Assembly (NCBI GenBank): GCA_011009095.1
Contig: VTPC01000887.1
Location: 35,474-99,473, forward strand
Length of the DNA stretch: 64,000 nucleotides
DNA from: Ignelater luminosus
Taxonomy: Eukaryota > Arthropoda > Insecta > Coleoptera > Elateridae
Direction: 5' to 3'
The notes beneath the pieces were generated by a model that had not been told where the DNA came from, searched no databases, and worked only from the letters and a program-made list of their open reading frames with translations. The number at the start of each line of letters is the position of its first letter. Positions within the stretch are counted from its first letter, which is position 1. Of the stretch, positions 1-13,601 are shown piece by piece. Made by a program: the position numbers and the translations under genes.

Positions 1-596
1 GAGTCTTTTACTATCTAACTTGACAATGAATAAGATAATTCGAGAGAGTAAAGGTAATAAAAGCTGTCAAATAGGAAATAAGAACATTAGTAAATTATGT
101 TACGCGGTTGACACCGTACTACTGACAAACAATGAAAACGATCTACAAAGGCTTTTGTATCGATTCAACGGCTTAACATGCAGATATCAACAGCAAAAAC
201 AAAAGCGATGGTAGTAGCAAGGGAGCCTAGAAATAGACAAAAAGATAATTGAATAAGTAAGCACCTTTCATTATCTAGAAATAGAGATAACCAGCACAAG
301 AGAAACGAAATTGAAAACACAAAGACAAGCCACGAAAGCTGCGTAAATTGCTGGCGCACTCAACTCAACAATATGACACAACAAATATATGACCAAAGGA
401 AGTAAAACACGAATGTACTAAGCAGCAATACGACCAGTCTTGACTTACGCACATGAAACAAAACCAGAAACAAGAGCAACAAAACAAAAAATGCGTGCAA
501 CAGAAATGAAGATTTTGAGGAAGATACAAGGAGTGACACTGAGGGAGGGAGGAGAAGTGCAGACATTAGAATGGAATGCAAAGTGGAAGGTGTGAT
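1..596 (+). pseudogene. RTE-like LINE reverse transcriptase, 3' part (runs off left edge)
   Basis: The first frame reads ...YAVDTVLLTNNENDLQRLLYRFN, an RT motif-C region in which the usual YADD is YAVD. Downstream, in shifting frames, come thumb/connection matches such as TKAA near 330 and, around 420-590, sequence corresponding to RPVLTYAHETKPETRATKQK then MRATEMKILRKIQGVTL. Stops and frameshifts are present throughout. The element continues at about 1286 after an inserted LINE. Confidence 0.75.
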
Positions 597-1285
597 AAAA
601 TAATAATAATAATAATAATAATAATAAACGTCTTTATTTTTTTTAAATTTTATGATCACAATGAACATACAATTATTGCATTAAGAGGCGAAGTTCGGCG
701 GGTAAGATCCGTGCTGCTTTTCTACTTAACCTCTTTAGGAAAAGAAAAAAGAAAAGGTAAAAAAAGAAAAAGAAGGAAAAAAAGATTAAATAAAAAACAC
801 CAAAAAATATGTATATTTCTTCATAGCATTCCTAGATATATACGAGGATCATTCTCGATCGAAAGTGGGTGTGGCGGTATTAACATTATGGTACTCAATA
901 ATTAATTGTCGCTAGTTTTTTGTGCTCATGAACCTACACGTTAAATTGTATTTACAATGACAGAAGCATTATTATTGGATCATATTGATAAATTGTAGCA
1001 AGTGCCCCCACTTCAATTAATAAGGAATGGTGAGTATAATTTACATCTGGTAGAAGTGATATAGAGGTATTGCACAAGTATCTATTGCACTGTCAATATG
1101 GCTCACTGTCTTTCAAAATGAAATTTAAAACTGGCTTTTTTTAAAACTTATTGGTTTTAGTTGTTTAAATGTTGGAGTAACGCTGTTCCAGATCATTACA
1201 ACACTATATAAGAAAGACCGTTTGAATAGATCAGTTCGATGAGGTGATACTGTGAGAAAACCTCGATGTCTTAGATTTAAATGAT
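597..1285 (-). mobile_element. 5'-truncated jockey/CR1-like LINE inserted in the RTE element
   Basis: On the minus strand, from about 1285, the frame reads LRHRGFLTVSPHRTDLFKRS then FLYSVVMIWNSVTPTFKQL, the conserved C-terminus of jockey/CR1-type polymerases. It is followed by a 3' untranslated stretch, an AATAAA-like signal and a terminal (TTA)n tail, which appears on the plus strand as AAT repeats at 600-628. Position and orientation indicate a truncated retrotransposed copy that landed inside the LINE now seen at 1-596 and 1286-1512. Confidence 0.65.
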
Positions 1286-1512
1286 GTACATGGACCAAAA
1301 AGAGGAAAAAGAACGGGACGACCATGTCAGTCATATGAACAACGAAAGAATGGTAAAGATCTGCAGAGACAATCAACCCAATGCAAAGAGACCTCCCGGA
1401 AGACCCCCAAAACGATGGGCTGAGAGCTGGTAATCGTCATCCATAGAATAACGAAACAGGCAACAGGAAAAATTCTAGTCTATAAATCAGAAGAAGAAAA
1501 AGAAGAAGACTT
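1286..1512 (+). pseudogene. RTE-like LINE 3' end, continuation of 1-596
   Basis: The plus-strand frame reads MDQKEEKERDDHVSHMNNER, then MVKICRDNQPNAKRPPGRPP and KRWAESW, the signature C-terminus of insect RTE-like LINEs (the GRPxKRW box). It ends in an A/G-rich AGAAGAAG-type simple tail at about 1488-1512, as these elements commonly do. It picks up where the 1-596 piece stops. Confidence 0.7.
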
Positions 1513-4500
1513 TTAAAATGCCAGACAAAAGCATTTTATTGCAGGATGTGGTGTAACAACTTTCTTAGAGAAAAATTATTTCTTGTAATAACATGCAAAA
1601 TTCTTTTCTTCAACTGTTGAATCAAAGATCTGTGACATTCAGTCTCCAATAACATTTCTCGCGCCCTAATTGTCTAAGAGTACGTCGATAATGCTTAATA
1701 AACGCTAATCTCCGAGATTACCATCAGATTATTCAGATTTTAAAAGAATTCTTTCCAAGATCGGTTGTTTTCGCGCATTGCGCACTTGGTAAATAATCTC
1801 ATTCGAATCTATTTTTACCTTTTTTTGCCAATTTAGTTTATTTCATGTCAATTTAAATTTCTTTTACTTTGGTTTATCTGACATAATTCGTGTAATTCGT
1901 GCTTGCTGGTCGTGTATGCTACAGTATCTCTTTCTTCTAATTCCCTGAGTGCTCTTTTTGTCACCTTTTTTTTTTCTTTGCAAATTTTATCACAGCAGTT
2001 TTTCTTCTCTATTTCATTCACTGTTCATAAGGAACAAAAGTTCCTAATTTTATAATGAAGGTTTCGTCAAAAATGTCAATCGTTCTAGCGTTAGAAATTT
2101 TAAAACATAAATGAAATTAAGTAGGCTATCTTTACTGTTGAACATGGAACTGGAATATTCTGTTAACCACACGCATTCAATTCATGTACTTTTTTGTCTT
2201 CAGAATACTACAAAGTCTGTCACACAAGAAATTACTTTACTTAATCGCTTTTTTATAGACTTAGCCAAAATTGTGATAGATACCAACTTAATTTGCTTCC
2301 ATAGAGTTTTCTGTAAATTTTAAAATCACAATTTCACTATTTTTTAAAAAGGATGCATTGTGACCCATGACACCATAAATTTAAAAACTACCGAATCTAA
2401 GCCAATTCTAAAGATAACAGCGAAGAAAAAGTTTTAATAATAATAATAATAATAACAAGTTAACACTGCTGTTACTTAAATTTTGTATTTAGCGTGTGTG
2501 GTCTTGCGGGTTTAGTTTTTATTCTGATTCATTCCTTCCCCGGAATGTCCTTTTTATTTCTTAAATCTAACACTGTCTTTGTTCACTTCAAATTTTCAAT
2601 AAATACAGAGACGTGATTCTGTATTAAGAAATGAAAATTTATAAAAAATATAAGTTTGGAAGGTCAGACGTAAGCAGCTCTTTTTTCAAAGTACTTTCGT
2701 TCCACTTAAATTTTCAGATATTTCAAGTATTTCAGCTTTTTTGAGGTCGTTTGCTGCCAGTAGGTATATCTATCTAAATTCTAATTGTATTTAAGTCAAA
2801 GCTACTGCAGGTACTGATTCGTTTTTACATTTCAAAGCATGCTGACGTAGTGAAAAATTATTGATTTGCATAAAGTATTTGTTACGTTATATCTTGTTCA
2901 CTAGCCATCATGCTTTGTTGGTTATAGGATCGAAGATATTCGTAGATAATGATTATCTGGTATTATGATTTCAAAATTGTTTATCACTGTTTAGAAATCC
3001 AAAAGAAAATAGCCACAAATATAAGTTACATGTAAACACAAGACGAGTTTTTGAAATTTTTTTGAACTATGTGGTAACGCATATCCATCAATGTATGCGT
3101 TTAAGCTTCTCTGAATACAAAGCCAACTACTTATTTACACAATCTCGTACTTTCTAAATTTAAAGATATTGTAGTACATAATCTCAGTCAATAAAGGTTT
3201 ACTTAAAATAATGCCAATCTTTAAAAATAAACTTTTACCAACATTGAATTTTTTATTAGAGCAATATGTTTTCCGCCTGAAAGTTATACTTTAACAAGAA
3301 AACACTACGGCAACGTGGGTTTACTAGTGGTACGAAAAGTTATTTATACTTGATTTGACGTCATAGATTTTCGAGGTTAGCAAACTACAATAGTTCTTTG
3401 TTTTCATTTTTCAGATAAGTATTTTAAAGATGCCATGCTGAAATTAACTTAAAAGACTCGATGATATTCTTATTGATTTTAAATGCTATTTTGTACATAA
3501 ACGCTCTTTTTATTTACATGAATAGGCAAGTTAGTGTAACTATAAATACGCTAGCAGATGAATTTTTAAATATTTATCGTTTACATAATGGCAACAGATA
3601 AATTAGTTTAAGTTATATATAGAACTGTTGGTAAAATGATTTATCTTAAAACTGGGCAATAAAAATCAAATAAGCTTTAACGATTTTGCTTTAACTTCTT
3701 ACGCAAGCATAATATTTCTTTTAATAATGAAAAGAATTTTAAATCTAGTAGACATTCTTAAAATCAAGATAAAAAAGTTGACCAAAGTCTTACCTTCTTT
3801 TGGATTTTTATTTTCTGTAATTTTTATCAAAAATTTCTTTTCTAACAAATACACTTCAGTCTCTTGAAGAATCTACAAATATTAAAATGACAAGGAAAGA
3901 TTTAGTTTCAAAAATCATTTTGTAAAGTGTAGTGTATGGTGGTGTTCAGACGTCGGTTGTGGTTCCTCCGTACAAATGTTTTTTCCCTCTAGAGATGCTG
4001 CTGCCAATCGAGTTTTGAGCAAGGCCAGACTGCAGCATCGCTCCAAACATAGCGTTTCCCGTCGGACGTCCTTGCTCTGGGTAAAGCGAGTCTTGGTGTT
4101 CTGCTCACTGAACACTTCGCTGGACAGGGGATTAGTAGGTTTGTGGTCTCTAAAATGATTTTCTCCTATATTTGCTTTCTCATGTTACCGGTGGTTACCC
4201 AAACACAAAAAAAAACATTTGCTACATTGACATCGTACCAGCAATATCAACATTAGCCCATTTACATGTATGTCTTTCAGAACAAGAACCGCTGTGTCAA
4301 TTCTACTTCAATTATACTAGGTCGACACCTACCATTTCTAGTTGGCAGCCCGACCATCCAGACCGGCAACCCACAGCTGTCTAACTGACTACTGCAGTCA
4401 TTCATATTATCAACATAGAGAGCAACTGGTTTGGCATGCTAATCACCAAAAAACAAATTCCACCGACTGTGGAACAACTGTGCATTGTTACACTTGTTAT

Positions 4501-6544
4501 TGCCTTGAGCGTTTGATGGTGGCAACATCGACTGGTCGTCCCTGTCTACTAAACGGTGTCTGATGCAATAAGCTTCTGTTACAGATCACTATACTCCAGA
4601 CAGTGCACTGAAGGTTGCCTTAGCCAAATCTCGCAAAGGGTTTTTTTCCAGACACGAGGAGTGATCCAGTGAGGAATCTTATTCATGCCGTAACTAATGC
4701 CATCTTTGAAAGGTATGCTAAAATAGTAACATTGTGTTTCTTGTCGATGTACTAGATTGATGCTGTTTAGTCTGACCGAGTAAACTTTTTTCACCCGAGA
4801 AGCCTTACGAGACAAAAGAGGGTTACTTAGCTTTCTGACTTAAATTCAGATAAATTGTGTTGTGATCAAAATCAAGATAATCATGCTCACTTACATCAGA
4901 TGACAATAATTGATAATTGTTAAAATTATTATTATTAAAAACATTTAAAGAAATAAAATCAGTCTGTCTGTTCCCACTAAGTCACCACCAATTTATCTTT
5001 TTCAAATAAACTGCTTAGATTTTTATCCTGAAAGGGTCAGTGCAGGACACATGAGCAATGAATGCGAATTGTAAATACTTTTAAAGTCTGCGATACTAAA
5101 GGTAAAATCTATCAACATGAGATTCGCATGAATCAAATTCTTAAATAAGGTCAATGAACGACACAGTGTAAAGTTGTAGTGTTGATTGCACGACGCCTTA
5201 GTTCTAGCAGACCTTGAGCTCTTCTATTCCATATCAGAGTTTTGAACCAATCTAGATTTTCAAGTATGTAGGATGATTGCTTCGATGTTTGGCTTCTGTC
5301 GTTACTGCATGAGAATTTGTCAAAAATGTTAATTAACTGCAAATCATATCCAGTAAAAACATACTGAATCGATCTTAGCAAATTTTGAGCTTCGAAAAGC
5401 CATATCTTGGCAAAGAAGTTTTACTATTAAGTCAAATAAGTAACGGTCAGATATTTAGATTTCTGCCACACTAGGAAATCGTGCAGTTGTTCTTGACGTA
5501 CCTAGTCAAAAGGTAAGCCAAACCTAGTTGGCACCTTAGTATTGATCATCTCACTCTGAAGGTTATGTAACTGTTGATATAAGTGGTGCTATGGGCACAA
5601 TTTTGACACAGATTTTTTGGCAAGGATTTATGGTTTCTTTCTTCTTTTGCCTTTTTGGATTAACTTATTTTAATTATTACTGCAGAAGAAATGTGGTAAT
5701 GATAGTGTCATCTCTGCCTTTTAGGAAAATACAGATTTGTTATTCGTACATTATGGAGTTGAGTGTAATTGTGTTAAGAAATTCCGAAGGAATATACGTA
5801 GATCCATAAAGTGGATGAGATGCTCTTAAATTCCTACAAAACTGTTCTTCTTTTGTAAGTGTATAGAAGATATAGATTTAGGCTCACTGGCTGTCATAAT
5901 GGTGATTAGTAGCTATAATGTTTTCCCATCTTTCGAACTTACTCCGGCTTCAACTATTGATAGTCTTAGACAGAATCGTCACGATCTTATTGCATTTGGT
6001 TTTGCCAGGACTGTTCCAAGTGCGTGTGCAAGGTGTCAGTATACGTGAGGCAGCCTCAAGGGGGCGGCAAATTTTGACAAATATTTGTCAAAATAAGATT
6101 GACAAATTACACTATATTTATCATGAATAGCAAATTCTAAAATTGGAGTTTGAAACAAAATTACTTTAATACTCTGACTTTCAATGGCAGTTGGATCTTT
6201 GAGATGATTGTGATCACTATGTTTTGCTGGTTTTCTATACGGATGGATCACGTACCGATGCGATAACAGAAACCTCGGAACCAGGCATTTACCTGAAAAA
6301 TCTACACGTGCAGGAGAGCTTTGCTCTGAGAAAGCACACCGTGGTTTCCCAGAATGAAGTTTATCCCATTGTATCGGTGGCCTATAGGGAAGATGCAAAG
6401 ATGATAGAGAAAAAGATAGGTAGGTTCAGGCAGAGAATCGAGAAAAGAATAATAGATGATCGTAGAGATGGTTTAGGGAATGGCGGGGGGTTAGTAGAAA
6501 AGGGCCTATCAAGGCCTATTTGTTGGGTTTTAGCCTGTTATTGC
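1513..6544. other. No gene recognised
   Basis: AT-rich, non-coding. An (AAT)n run lies at 2436-2454. 3900-4830 is somewhat GC-richer with short open frames on both strands that match no family known to me. Confidence 0.5.
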
Positions 6545-6960
6545 CACTCTGACAATATTGATGATTGCCCAATTATGAAATTTAAAAGAAACGCTAGATT
6601 TTCTGACAAAGTATTAGTGTGGTATGCAATTTCAACTGCTGGGGTTTTTTGACCGTATGTAGAGCGAGTTAGGAATTAGGTATTAAATAGAGAAAGTTAC
6701 ACTTGTAAATGTCTATCAAAAGCTGTTGATTTCTTTAACACATGTAATCCCCGGGATGAAACAATGTTTTGGTCAAACTTGGCATAATCTTATAACGCCA
6801 GAGGACAACATAGCATTTGTGTCTAGAAACGACATCCTTCAAAGATTTCCGGACAATTTTGTTAAGGAAAGTTTATGATAACAAATGAGAAGCTCGGGAT
6901 GAAAAGCAATTAAGAGTTATAGGTTTTTTAAGTCAGCAAAAATAAATTTTGCCACAGTCA
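6545..6960 (+). pseudogene. mariner-like transposase fossil
   Basis: The frame ending at 6652 reads MKFKRNARFSDKVLVWYAIS, the block between the first and second catalytic Asp of mariner-type transposases. Beyond the stop come PYVERVR, LNRESYTCKCLSKAVDFFN and MFWSNLA, corresponding to the family's FWPDLA box with the catalytic Asp replaced. Several stops are present. The N-terminal HTH domain was not found. Confidence 0.55.
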
Positions 6961-9702
6961 GCATTGATACAGAGAACTTCGAGTTTGTAAGCTCGATAGC
7001 TAGAAACTATCGTTAGTGGACGTTTGAAGTTTGTGGGGCTTCGGGACAAAAAGATAGCGAGCAATATGATATTGTATGAGCGTACAAGTGACAATCAGCA
7101 GATTCAGACAGTTTAATGATAAGTGAATCAATTTTTTCAAAAATAGAACTATTGAAAACAATGCTTCACTGTGTTGTTCATTCCTTATTAATATTCTGAT
7201 TCTGACATTAATTATTATTTGACCAAAGCATACTAGATCGGTAAGTATTTTTATATCTTCTGCCTTTTCATAGATTCTCTAATTTATGTACGTTATACTT
7301 TCTTTTCGTCTTGTATAGATACCTTTTAGGTGAAAATACAGCATCTTCTGATTATATGCCTTTCTATATCTGCTTGTCTGAATTACTAAGCTTGGTCGAA
7401 TCAGCATACTCGACAAACGAAACGATTGTTCTATTAAAAAGTATATGACAACGTGTTTATAATGAATCAATCTTTACAGTTGCTGCAAAACAACTTTAGA
7501 GACATTCACTGTAAAATCTGATGATTCATGGAGATTCCTCTATTTGAAATATCCGAACTTTGCATATTACTTGGCTTTTATACAAAGACACGTCATTTGC
7601 CAAATCTAGTAACATTCTAAAGTGTTTGCATATTATTTCGTGTTAACTAAAATTATAAGAATCGCCTGAGAAATGTTTGTAAAAAATGTTATTACTGAAC
7701 TGCATTATCGAGAAATGAGGCCATTCTATTATAAAAACAATATGTAGAGATTAATCTTTGACTTATTTGTGTATGTATAACAGCTTTCATTGGTGTGTTA
7801 ACCGTGTTGACTGTCAAATTTTATAAGTTCAATGCCAACACTGCCTACGAAACCATTATGAGTACAAAAAACTTTTTATTACTCAAATATTTTTATCAAT
7901 TACACGTGTCTTGAAACTTTGCACTGTTTCTCATTTATTTAAATTACTACAAACTTAGACAAGAAGCTTACGTATACTGTAGCATTAACTATAATCAATT
8001 CGAAATATGGACAAAGAAATTTTTCCTGGGAATTTTTTAAGGTACAATCGAACAAAAGATGTTTTAAATGTTCAATACCAGCCATAAAGTTGAATTTTTC
8101 TTGGCAAGCACGTAACATCAATCAGCAACAACTACAAATCTTTATTTTAGATCTTAACGGCTAAGTTAAATTTAAAGTAGGTAAGTACATGAACAACGTT
8201 CCACACACAAAAAGAATGGCAACTGAAAAAACTATTTTCACATTTTAATTTTGCAAATCAAAGATTTAGGACAAAACTTTCAACGCGTTTTAGTTAAACT
8301 TTAATATCCTTCTTGCGGTTATATTTAAATGTTTGTTAAATAAACTTTGTTAAGCAATGGGGTCGACTATTAACTGCACAGTGAATAAGCAACATACGCC
8401 ATCATAAATTCGTCTATTTAAACGTTTAGTTAACTGTAAAACTGCCTTTTCCTTATTATATGATTATATTAGAAATAATTTTACTGCATTATCGCCAGAG
8501 GCTGTATCCTTGTACCAATAAACTTCATGAAATATTGAAATAGTATATTTAAATTTTCTATGTAAGTTTAAAATCTTCGTACCTTAAGCTATCTTGATAG
8601 TTTCTGTTAACTCTCAATGAAATACATATACTAACAGACAAAACAAACTATTATCCTAATTACATGCAACAGGTAGAAGTGTAGATAGAAAAGACTAATG
8701 TTGAAAGGTGTTTTAGCTTTTGTTTTATATTTATTCAACCATGGCATTAATCGTTTAGTCTTCTATTGAATAAGTCTGATGTAAGTAGTTCCTACTCTTT
8801 ACTTTTCTTAAGTAAGAAGGAATGAATATGATACACTTTAATTTTAGCCACAGGCTGAGAGGTGATGAATATAACTTCACATCTTTCTAAAGTGCTTCAT
8901 CTTATGAATGCTAGCAAATTCTTGTTTGTTTAAAACAGAAGAGCTATTTATAAGTTATAAGTTCTATAATAAAACTCTGAAAAGGTTCTGACAGCGTCTC
9001 GGCTAAGGGTTTATTTAGTTACGTAAATTTTTTTTTATAAATTACATAAAAACTAGTTTGGCAGTGTCGGATTTATAGTTTAACTAATCAATATACAAAT
9101 GGTTGATATAAATTAAACTTACTAATCAAGGAAGATGTTCTAACATGAACTTTCAGATTGATAGTACAATGAGTGAAAATTCTATTCTGCTGATATGTGC
9201 AAGATATTGTCAAAAATATAAAGATCGTCACTGTTTGGGTAAAGTAGTGGTGGCCCGTAGTGCAAAAATAGGTTTTCAGCATTTGTAAGTATCATTACAA
9301 AGACCCTTTTGCAGTTGACTTACAAACTACAGACATCTTAAGATGCATATTGACTTTGAGAAGATGTTTAGTAAGGCTACTTCAGGATTCTGTACAACAA
9401 AGCACAGCGAGCTCCCAAGCCAGATGTGATTGCGGCAATTAGAGCTATGTATTGATATAGACACATACGAGGCATCTCCGCAAAGTCAATACGCACCTTT
9501 ATGCAAATGAGAAGGGTTACTCGCCAATGTGCAAAAGCGCAATGTCACTATTTCGTTTGCACACTTCTTGCAAACCACGTCTAATGCAATTCAGCTTATT
9601 AATGCAAATTGAAGTAGTTTGTATTTGTAATATGATCCTGGAAATTGCGCAAGCCTGTAGACTATAGTGCTGACCACCCCTAAAAAACATCCAAAGTTAG
9701 CA
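6961..9702. other. No gene recognised
   Basis: AT-rich sequence without domains or clear repeats; a faint RT-like reading near 9330-9460 is too weak to call. Confidence 0.5.
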
Positions 9703-9706
9703 TTAA

Positions 9707-12168
9707 CCCTGCATCGGGCGCGCTACCCGTTGGTGCATGAGAAGGCGCATCGAACATAAAGTGCGCCAAGTTTCTTTTAACTCGTTAATATTGTTTTAGT
9801 TATTATTTCTTTAATTTGCTCTTTGGTTAGTCATTTATATTTAATGTACTACTTTTAGAAATAATATTTATTGAAATTTACAGAAAATCTAGATTTGCAA
9901 CAAAAGTTAAACGTACATATAAACAAACTTAAAAATAATGCTTGATGTAAAAGCGATAAAAAAGGACATAGTTATAAATAGTATAACATCCGTTAGGAAA
10001 CTACTAATACATTAATTCTTAACTTAGGTGGAGTCACTAAAAGATGTTTCTTGGTAGGTAGCACAAAGATGCGCAGTCGTTACATGTTTTTTGCATACAA
10101 AATTTCGACAGCTATCATAGGTTATAGTTGTGTTTAGGTTTCTCGTTCGTCCACAAGTTACGCATCTTTCACGTTTTTTTCTTAGATGTTCTTCTTCGCT
10201 TGTTGTCTCTTCAGGTCGATATTTTGAGAGAAATACGTTAATATCCTTTGGAAGAGTAAGAATGTTTGACGGTTCTTCAAGATGTGGCTTCGTAAGACCA
10301 AACACTAACGTTTTCAAAAAAATTCTTCTAAAGTCTTTTGGATTACCTTCATTTGAATAAAACATCACGTGGGTGTTGATACCTGCTATATCTAACAAAG
10401 CATAAAACACTACTAGCGGCCATCTCCTGGTAACTCGTGCTACTGAATAAGTACCACACATCTGATCAACAGTGTCAACTGCTCCTTTGGCGGCATTATA
10501 ATTCAAAATGATTTCTGGTTTATGAGTTTCTTCGTCAATTTGACCTGAATCGTGCACTGTCTACAACCAAATGACTGATTTATTTTGTTTTGGAACGAAA
10601 GAAACTAATGTAGCTTCCTTTTGGAAACCAAATAAGACAGAATGTACTTTACGTTTTTTGTCAGGTAAAAAATCTGGCGGTATTTCTCGTTTATTTTGGC
10701 TCATTGTACCAAAAAATGTGAGTTTTCTTTCGAGTAAAGACATTGCTAATGAATAGCTGGTATACCAATTGTCTGTTATCAAATTTCTGCAGCTGCCTTC
10801 TATGTGTCTGACTAGTCTATTTACGATATCAGTAGGAGAATTAGACTGCATATATGGCCCTTCCGGTTGTTTCCCGCAATAGATTTCTAAATTATCTGTA
10901 TAAAAAGTTTTACCGTCGCATAAAGCAAACATTTTGATGCCATATTTGGCGGGCTTATTTGGGATATATTGGACAAAACTGCAGTGCCCTCTAAATGCTT
11001 GCATTTTTTCATCAATGGTGACAAACTCTCCCAGACTATAACTCGATTTACAATTCTTTACAAATGAATCAAAGATTGATCTTATGGCTGCTAATTTATC
11101 TTGTTTTCGTCTTTCTATTCTGGTAAATTTATGATCAAAACGAAGACAACGCAGAAGGAATAGAAATCTCTTGTAGCTCATGACTGCTAGAGCTATTTCC
11201 ATTCCTGAACCATCTGTAGTCCAAATTTCTAACACATTTGTGTGATTGTGTGTTTTGTAGCCCAAAAGCTACAAAAAGCCCAATAATGTCATTACTTCTA
11301 TTTTTCACGTTTCCTTAGCGTTTCTCTCTCTTCCATACTCTACTCTTTTATAATTTATGTACATATTTGTACATTCTACAATTTCCTCTGTTATTGCAAC
11401 ATCAACGATCTGAAGAAATGCGTAAATCTCGCTAGTAATATTACGTGCACCCGGTTTCGGCGCAGGAAATCTTTTTATAAAATTTTTTTTTGTTTTGTAG
11501 CTAAAAACTCCTTCTTATACTACACCGTTTTTTATTTTTACCTACAAAATGTTCACTGTCAACATTGTCTTCATCTTCGGATTCATCACTTTCATCGGCA
11601 GGATTATATTCTTGCCCAGATTCACTCTGATGATCTTCAAACTCTATCTGTTTTTTTTTCTTCTTCTGAATCGTCATCAAAAGGGTTCAACAACATCAGC
11701 AAAAATGTAAGGTTTGCCATGAAGAAGATTGTAAAGTTCATTGGCAGAAAGATATTTCCTAGCCTTAAAAATGATAATCAAAGTTAATTTAATCATTGAT
11801 CTACTATGTAATTAATAAAAGTAGTAATTCAAAAAATATCAGTTTGCAAAGGTAAATACAACTCATTTCTGTCAAAGTTTATAAATTAAAAACACAAAAT
11901 ATAACAATAAACAGTTTTGAGAAATATGTATAACATACTTATATGACCGGGCGCGTATTGTACTGTGTGCGCCAAAGAGGAGACGCGCCTCAGAAAAATA
12001 ATACCAAATTAATTTTAAAACGCAAACACACGCAACTTCTTTTGCTGAACGACAACAATACACTGAAGGTATTGCTAGACGGATGACTTTGTAAATATCT
12101 GTACAAAGATGTTACAGACAAATACATCTGCGTGGCGCACTTTATGCATTGGCGCGCCTGCTGCAGGG
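9707..12168 (-). mobile_element. Complete piggyBac-type element with TTAA target sites
   Basis: The element is bounded by TTAA at 9703-9706 and 12169-12172. Its ends are inverted: CCCTGCATCGGGCGCGC on the left against CCCTGCAGCAGGCGCGC read inward from the right. A subterminal inverted repeat CATAAAGTGCGCCA lies at 9755-9768 and again, complemented, at 12133-12146. Length is 2462 bp, about that of classical piggyBac, and the transposase lies inside on the minus strand. TTAA duplication and CCC-starting ends are diagnostic of the superfamily. Confidence 0.93.
10024..11780 (-). pseudogene. piggyBac transposase, disrupted by stops
   Basis: Cut-and-paste transposase of the DDE_Tnp_1_7 (PGBD) family. 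The catalytic core is legible: VTIDEKMQAFRG and NKPAKYGIKMFALCD (first Asp region), LITDNWYTSYS (second Asp) and YNAAKGAVDTVDQMCGTY (third Asp). A C-terminal Cys/His cluster (CVTCGR...CRNFVCKKH...LC) matches the zinc-binding tail. The two long frames (11265-10561 and 10557-10024) are the same frame, separated by one TAG at 10563-10561. Another TAG sits just above 11265. Further up, an acidic N-terminal region (about 11780-11500) is readable only across stops and shifts. All three catalytic Asp remain, so inactivation looks recent for the core and older for the N-terminus. Confidence 0.92.
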
Positions 12169-12841
12169 TTAAGTTTAGCTTCAGAGGTATTGGATATTAT
12201 TTTCTAATTAGTGTATTTCCAAAAAAGAATCTATAGTTACGCAGAGTATGAAACAAAAACTACTTTTACGAACCAATTTTGGCAACAAAAAACTGACCTA
12301 AAATAAAAAAATATTTAGGGCATCCTTTATTTTTGACATGCAATCGCATTAAACAGCAGTAAAATCTTCAAAATACAATTAACTAATTATTAAAATATAT
12401 AGAACCAGCAACAACTGGCTTACGACATGATGCTTATTGGATTATCGCAACATGTTGCACAAGAAATGATAACTTTATTAGATCAAATTAAATTAAAATC
12501 AAGTTGGCTAACCTTTAAGAAGTGTTTCTTTTACATGTAAGGTGCAAAAATTATTTATTTATTCTTTTATTTATTAATCTGACTGAATTTTATGTTTGAT
12601 TTCCTTATTGCATGACATTATTGGTGGAGGTACCATACAATCTTCCTAACCAAATCATTTTGTGATAGTGCACAACGTGCACGAATTCTGACAACTACAG
12701 ATAGACAGATGTTGGATACAACTAAACATTGTCACAAATGTTGCTTTCGTATGTTACTGAGCATGAATCATCAATTTTACATTAGAAAGTAAGCTGTGTA
12801 GCTGATATAACTTCCATAAGTGTTGTACAAATGCAAGAATA

Positions 12842-13493
12842 GGGTCGTTTCCTAAAATATTATTTTTGCTTATTTGGGTTGCTTTCGTTTTAAATTAACG
12901 CAGGCTTTTTTTGCAGATTTTTTCTGCTTCTATTTTCACTTGTTTTTTCAATTTAAAGTTTAAAAAACTTTTCCCGCCACTCCTGTGACGTCACAAGTCT
13001 TTGACGATATGACAACGCTGAAAACGGGAGTGCTGTCGGTAATCTAGAGAGCGCTTAGAAGTTTGAATTTTATTGTTGAGGTTATGCGGTATTATGTTAT
13101 TATATATATTATATATTATATTTACAACGTTTTATACAAATACGCTAACCACTAAATCACAAAACAATAGTCAATAACAGACGTAAAAAATACAGATAAT
13201 TTATTATTATTATATTATGTTTGGTTGAAATCGACAAAGCGGAGAAACCCGACAACTAACGAATGACAGCAAAGACACAACAACGCGATTACGACGTTGT
13301 CAGCTCTACTATTTGTACAGACCGTCTGCCGACGAACTGTGACGTCACTAGTAAAGAAAAAATATTTTATTTCCTTATAACTCTTTAGTTATCATATTAC
13401 GAAAAAAACTGTTAATGGATATTAACTATATATTCTGTCTAGAATGATAATTACTGTTTAGATTTCAATAAATCCATTTCAGGAAACGACCCC
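12842..13493. mobile_element. Non-autonomous element, TA target site, GGGTCGTTTCCT ends
   Basis: Ends GGGTCGTTTCCTAAAAT (left) and ATTTCAGGAAACGACCC (right) are inverted copies, flanked by TA at 12840-12841 and 13494-13495. The 652-bp interior is non-coding and has two GTGACGTCAC-type motifs. It fits a Tc/mariner-related MITE; the superfamily is uncertain. Confidence 0.75.
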
Positions 13494-13601
13494 TATTGAG
13501 GAATAGTTAGGAAACTAAACAAAACAATAGTACTACATTGTATGGGAAATGAGTTTAAAAGTGCAGTCTAAACTAGTACAATTCGCAATTGGAAAAATAT
13601 A

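Noticed and set aside
600-628. (AAT)n as an independent microsatellite
   Set aside because: Better explained as the 3' tail of the inserted minus-strand LINE.
3915-4815. Several overlapping open frames on both strands
   Set aside because: GC-richer patch gives frames on both strands with no known motif; cannot support a gene.
9330-9460. RT-like phrases (HIDFEKMF, PKPDVIAAIRAMY)
   Set aside because: In different frames and too short to separate from chance.
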